A DNA stretch of 64,000 bases from Misgurnus anguillicaudatus (lineage: Eukaryota > Chordata > Actinopteri > Cypriniformes > Cobitidae), in contig NC_073358.2 of assembly GCF_027580225.2 (NCBI RefSeq), positions 46,586,001 to 46,650,000 on the forward strand, in the 5' to 3' direction. The position numbers and the translations under genes were made by a program. The notes under the pieces are model-generated. The model was not told the DNA's origin and searched no databases. It worked only from the letters and a program-made list of their open reading frames with translations. Each line of letters starts with the position of its first letter. Within the stretch, counting starts at the first letter, position 1. Shown one piece after another: positions 60,120-64,000 of the stretch.

Positions 60120-61455
60120 CTTGCCAGATCTTTTGTACTAGACTCAGGTCTGAGTGTATCTGGCAAGACCATGACAGTACTATGTTCTGTGTGGGGGACA
60201 TGTGGAGTCATATTATATGTGTGGCTTCCACGTGTTCCCAGTGTCTTGTCGCTGTCACGGTCTTGCCAGACCTTGGTGTAGATTCAGGTCTTATTTCAGA
60301 GGGCAAGACCACGGCAGCATTGTGTTCTGTGTGGGAACACGCGTTTTCATATTATGTATTTGTGTCACGTGTTCCCAGTGTCTTGTCACTTTCACCCTAC
60401 TCCCTTATGTACTCGTGTCTTACGTAATTAATTATGTTCACCTGTTCCCCATTGATGTCGTGTCTTTAGGTGTGTTCGACTTCATGCGGCGCTGCGCAGA
60501 CCGATCGGCGGCTGACTTGAAGCAGTGCATTCCGGTTAGTATTTCTGTCCGACTTAAGCTGGCGCTGCAGGCACGTGACTGTGTCATATGGTTTTTAAGT
60601 ACCGCGAGAGCGGTTCGAGATCAGCCGCCTGAGTTAGTCAGCGCAGTTCCCGAAGAGGAGCTGCACGGGCTGTAATGACGACACAGCTGTTTCAAGATTG
60701 GTCGGATTCACCACATGACAACAATCACGTGTGTTTCGTGTGTATTTTCACGCCCTCAGTTCCACAAATGCTCACAAATCTGTATTTTTATAACAGTTAA
60801 AGCTCTTTTCATGTAGTCGCGATGTTATATTGTGTCATCTTCATCAAAATAAAATGGATAAAAAAACGTAGACCCCACAACATTGGTATTTAATAATATA
60901 TGCTTATGTTGAACTTTATTCTTGTAAAAACAGATGCTGTAAGCCTCTTCAGTTCCACTCATGCTCATACACGGACATTCAAAACAGCATGATTCACTTT
61001 TTATGTAGTTTACATCTTACAAATCATGTTTAATGCGACAAAGCAAGCAAACGGCACGTGATCAGCCATGCCTGACGTAAATGCTGCAAACTACGGGAAG
61101 CACAGCGCGTCCGACTTCACGTCTCCGTTTTCAGCTTCTCCCCGCCTGCACGCGGCTAATCTCGCCGATCGGTTACATCCAGCCACAGCCGATGTCGAAC
61201 ACACCTACCGTATTATAATGCCCTCTGGTTGTCTGTCGTGTGCGCGTTCATTGTCTTCAGTCAGAGTTTCATGTCATCCGTGTTTCTGACTCCTGATCCT
61301 GTGTTTATTTGGTTCCAGTGTTTTGTTCCTGTTTCGTGTTTATCATCCGTGTTTATTTATCTGTTTTACCCCCACGTGGGTTTTTGTGTTTAATAAATCT
61401 CCAGTTTTGTATTTTAGTTGTGTCTGCGTTTGGGTTCTCTCTTTTGTTAAAACCG
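60120..61455. mobile_element. Retroelement-like remnant split by a MITE
   Basis: Two tandem, diverged copies of a block with CACGTGTTCCCAGTGTCTTG and TTGTGTTCTGTGTGGGAACA lie at 60120-60420. The right part ends GTGTTTAATAAATCTCCAGT and a GTGTCTGCGTTTGGGTTCTC tail, typical of non-coding 3' ends of fish retroelements. No reverse transcriptase was seen. Confidence 0.5.
60467..61207. mobile_element. Nested inverted-repeat element, ends TAGGTGTGTTCGAC
   Basis: TAGGTGTGTTCGACTTCATG at the left, GTCGAACACACCTA at the right. Subterminal CGGCGCTGCGCAGACCGATC and GATCGGTTACATCCAGC are partly mirrored. GC-richer than its surroundings. Confidence 0.75.
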
Positions 61456-62139
61456 ATCGTGACACAAAGTCCTTTGCAGCGCTGCGATTTAAACGCCCAA
61501 TAGTGGACCAGTTCAGAAATTGCAGTTTTCTTTCAGGCATCTTCGCATTTTGTGCTGCACTTTAAAAACAATTCACGAGTGCTCTTACTTTAAGACGTAA
61601 ACACGCCCCAGCCAACATTGCAAGGTGAGGCCTATGTGGACCCTATATGGATGTGTCAATGGGTCTCACTATGGCCCCACCTGGGTTAGCCCACATGAAT
61701 TTGATATAGAAAATGAGCCGGGTTTATGTGGGGCCCAGCTGGGCAACACACTTATAGAGCCCATAATGCCCCCATGAAGCCCACGTTAGGGCCCAGTATG
61801 GGTTTTTAATGGGTACTGGACTGGTCCCTTCTTATGAAACAATTAAACTTTTAATGCTTAATTGTAATTTACTTAATATAATATATTTGTTTAAAATTTT
61901 AAACTGATAAAAGCAACATAATTTCAGTTCTGTAAATATCAGTTTTCAGCATAAATATTCAACAGTTCATTCATCTACATTACAAAACATGAAGGAGGTG
62001 CAATATGAGAAATCAAATAAAAGCTGTAAAGGTTCAATGTATCAAAATCATAACACTTTCAATGTCAACATAACACTTAAAATAAGCATTGAAAGAAGTC
62101 AAACTCTTAAAATACTTCAGACTCAAAAACAACACAAAT

Positions 62140-63113
62140 GAAGAGTTTGGTTCCAAAACGCGATAAACGTTATTTTTTGAAAAAAATGAGTTACTGCCAA
62201 AATCAGTATTATATCAGGTCAGTAGTTAAAAGTAAATTCTTAATTTTACGCAAAATCCAATATCCGCCGTGTTATTCTGTCATCTTTTCTCCCTTTTTTC
62301 CCAAAATGCGATAAACGCCACTCCCTTTTTTCTACAGAGGGCAATAAATCTGCTCCAGAAATTACAGCGCACCATTCACGCAATGTAAACAAACAATGGC
62401 GGCGTGCTGAGTACATGGAGTCCTAGTTTTCCTCATCTACTTTGTACTTCGTGATCAACAACAAAACAAAATAATACGTTAATTGCATTGATAAACCTGT
62501 GGTGTTTTTCTGTGATGGGAAAGAAACGTAAGCCATCAACATCTAATAATTTATGCGAGAGGCACTCGGGAGACGGTTGCTTGTTCTCCCGACAGCATCA
62601 TGCTAACACATTGACCCCAGGGGATCTTATGAAAAACTTTCCATTATTTTACTCAAAGTCAACGAAAATCGTGCAGGACCAAAACATTTTACAGCAGATC
62701 GCTGTGAAAAATGCTAAGCGACGACGTCAAGTATAACCGCAGCAATGACAGTGTTCTTAATATGACAAAGTGTTTTTATTAATGCCTTTAATGTTTATTT
62801 TTTTAATCAGTGTGTACCACTGTTCAACTAAATGAATATAAAATGGCAAAGATGAATGCACATTTATATATTGATTGAATAGATTTCTAGCATTTTGAAA
62901 AAAAACTGTCATGGATTTATTGCATTTATAATAACTCTTTGAAAATTAAGTTATGGATTTGATTTTTTTAATGTTTTTATAACCTAAAGATGCTATGTGA
63001 AAGTTTGTAACAGAAAATAGTGGTTTTCATCTTGTCATTTTCTTGGTATAGAAAACACGTTTTTACCGAAATTTGTCAAAATGGATTTATTGCGTTTTGG
63101 AACCAAACTCTTC
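62140..63113. mobile_element. Nested element with GAAGAGTTTGGTTCCAAAAC ends and a small ORF
   Basis: GAAGAGTTTGGTTCCAAAAC then GCGATAAA at the left; the right end mirrors it (GCGTTTTGGAACCAAACTC, TTC). AAAT lies directly on both sides, a possible 4-bp target duplication. It contains a 73-codon ORF at 62514-62736. Confidence 0.78.
62514..62736 (+). pseudogene. Basic 73-aa ORF inside the nested element, unknown
   Basis: Reads MGKKRKPSTSNNLCERHSGD at the start and ends NAKRRRQV, so both ends carry nuclear-localisation-like basic clusters. The composition looks protein-like rather than random. It may be a leftover transposon or captured host fragment; no family recognised. Confidence 0.3.
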
Positions 63114-63908
63114 AAATATTGATCACTGTTCTGGAGATGGTCTTTAATCTGATCATCAATTAATTTTTGCTCAACAGTTTTATGAAGAACTTCCAAAGCA
63201 TCCACAGCCAAACTCATTAAAGGTCCTTGCACATTTGCTTTGATTTATCGCTGTGCAGTCCGTGAACTTGCACCGTAGTATTACATTTTCTAAAAACACA
63301 ACTTGAAAAATAAAGTACCAGTGTAACATGTTTTAGACTCCTGCTGCTCCGGTAGAAACTGTGTTCTTGCGACAATTAAATGTCAATAATAATGCATTTT
63401 TATTTTAAAAATGTTATACTTATCAAATCATATCTGTTATATTATTTGCTCTTTGTTTAAAAGTGACAATCAACCAGCATCAAATTATTTTACCCACATA
63501 GGTGCCATGAGGGCCCCACGTTATTATCCCACATGGGCAAACCTATATGGGGCCCACAAAGGGAAATCCACATGGGACCCACATATATTGCCCATGTGAA
63601 GTCCATACCCAAATGTAATCCATGCTGCCTAGATGGGACCCATGTGGGGGCCACATATCACCAGTGTTGGCTGGGTCGGTCTGTCCCTACAGAATCAAAC
63701 TTAAAATGCAAAACCAAATTACATTTTTCCCCCAAAACCTCCAAGGTGCCACCTGCCACGCCGATAATAATAAATAGCCATTGCCTTACCTCATGAAGCA
63801 AAATCCTGCGTTTGGCCTTACTGGATCATCATATGTGTTAATGATGTCTTCAAACTTTAACCTAACTTTACACTCATTACCCCACATATTTTGAGAGACA
63901 GCATCAAG

Positions 63909-63911
<3 letters not shown>

Positions 63912-63987
<76 letters not shown>

Positions 63988-63988
63988 C
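63912..63988. repeat. (CT)n followed by (AT)n
   Basis: About 55 bases of CT repeats run into about 22 bases of AT repeats. The following TACACTCTCAGAAAT at the window edge looks like the left end of the element family at 14243-14988. Confidence 0.9.
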
Positions 63989-64000
63989 ACTCTCAGAAAT

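Larger units (their letters stand above)
61607..63675. mobile_element. Inverted-repeat element with TGGGGCCCA-rich arms
   Basis: CCCAGCCAACATTG at the left, CCAGTGTTGGCTGGG at the right. Both arms carry many blocks such as TGTGGGGCCCAGCTGGGC and CCCATGTGGGGGCCACAT. A second element (62140-63113) is nested inside. Confidence 0.8.
57683..64000. other. Right flank, transposon- and satellite-rich
   Basis: Holds an inverted-repeat element 58640-59862 carrying (CA)n, a retroelement-like stretch 60120-61455 with a nested element 60467-61207, a large element 61607-63675 with a nested one, and CT/AT runs at the end. 57690-58630 has no recognised repeat and could include 5' exons of the IL-1-like gene (minus-strand candidate donor after ACAACCGGAG near 57920), unproven. 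Confidence 0.6.

Noticed and set aside
60202..60675. 157-codon plus-strand ORF
   Set aside because: Crosses the junction between the retroelement-like remnant and the nested element, so it is a chance fusion.

Overview
The window looks like nuclear DNA of a teleost fish, probably a cyprinid or close relative. The genes are vertebrate, with GT-AG introns. The space between exons is packed with short inverted-repeat DNA transposons, tRNA-derived SINEs and long tetranucleotide and dinucleotide arrays of the kind seen in carp- and zebrafish-like genomes. No bacterial, plasmid or phage feature was seen. The species assignment is inference from repeat character, not from a database match.

Five protein-coding genes can be supported. 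(1) 5707-20160, plus strand: the 3' four coding exons of a MAX-dimerisation repressor, best matched to mxd1, with a long 3'UTR to about 23395; its first exons lie to the left of the window. (2) 33767-39611, plus: a complete type IV intermediate-filament gene of the alpha-internexin/gefiltin class in four exons. (3) 46345-48181, minus: a complete five-exon H2A.Z histone variant gene (h2az2-like). (4) 49464-50378, plus: an intronless Pur-beta gene (purb), head to head with the histone gene. (5) 56327-57682, minus: a split gene found by joining three exons, encoding an interleukin-1-family beta-trefoil cytokine; it is the least obvious gene and the best discovery candidate here.

Layout: 1-23395 is mxd1 exons, introns and 3'UTR, with introns full of nested transposons. 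23396-33560 is intergenic repeat DNA, including a six-copy minisatellite that runs into (GTCT)n/(ATCT)n arrays. 33614-39910 is the neurofilament-class gene. 39911-46000 is AT-rich and gene-poor. 46018-52010 is the h2az2/purb pair with a CCAAT-rich shared upstream region. 52010-64000 is transposon-rich DNA holding the IL-1-like gene. The window ends inside a dinucleotide run next to what looks like the first bases of another mobile element.

The genes do not form a pathway: a bHLHZ transcriptional repressor, a neuronal cytoskeletal protein, a chromatin histone variant, a single-strand nucleic-acid-binding regulator and a cytokine. H2AZ2 and PURB are also neighbours in human (7p13, from memory), so that part is probably conserved synteny.
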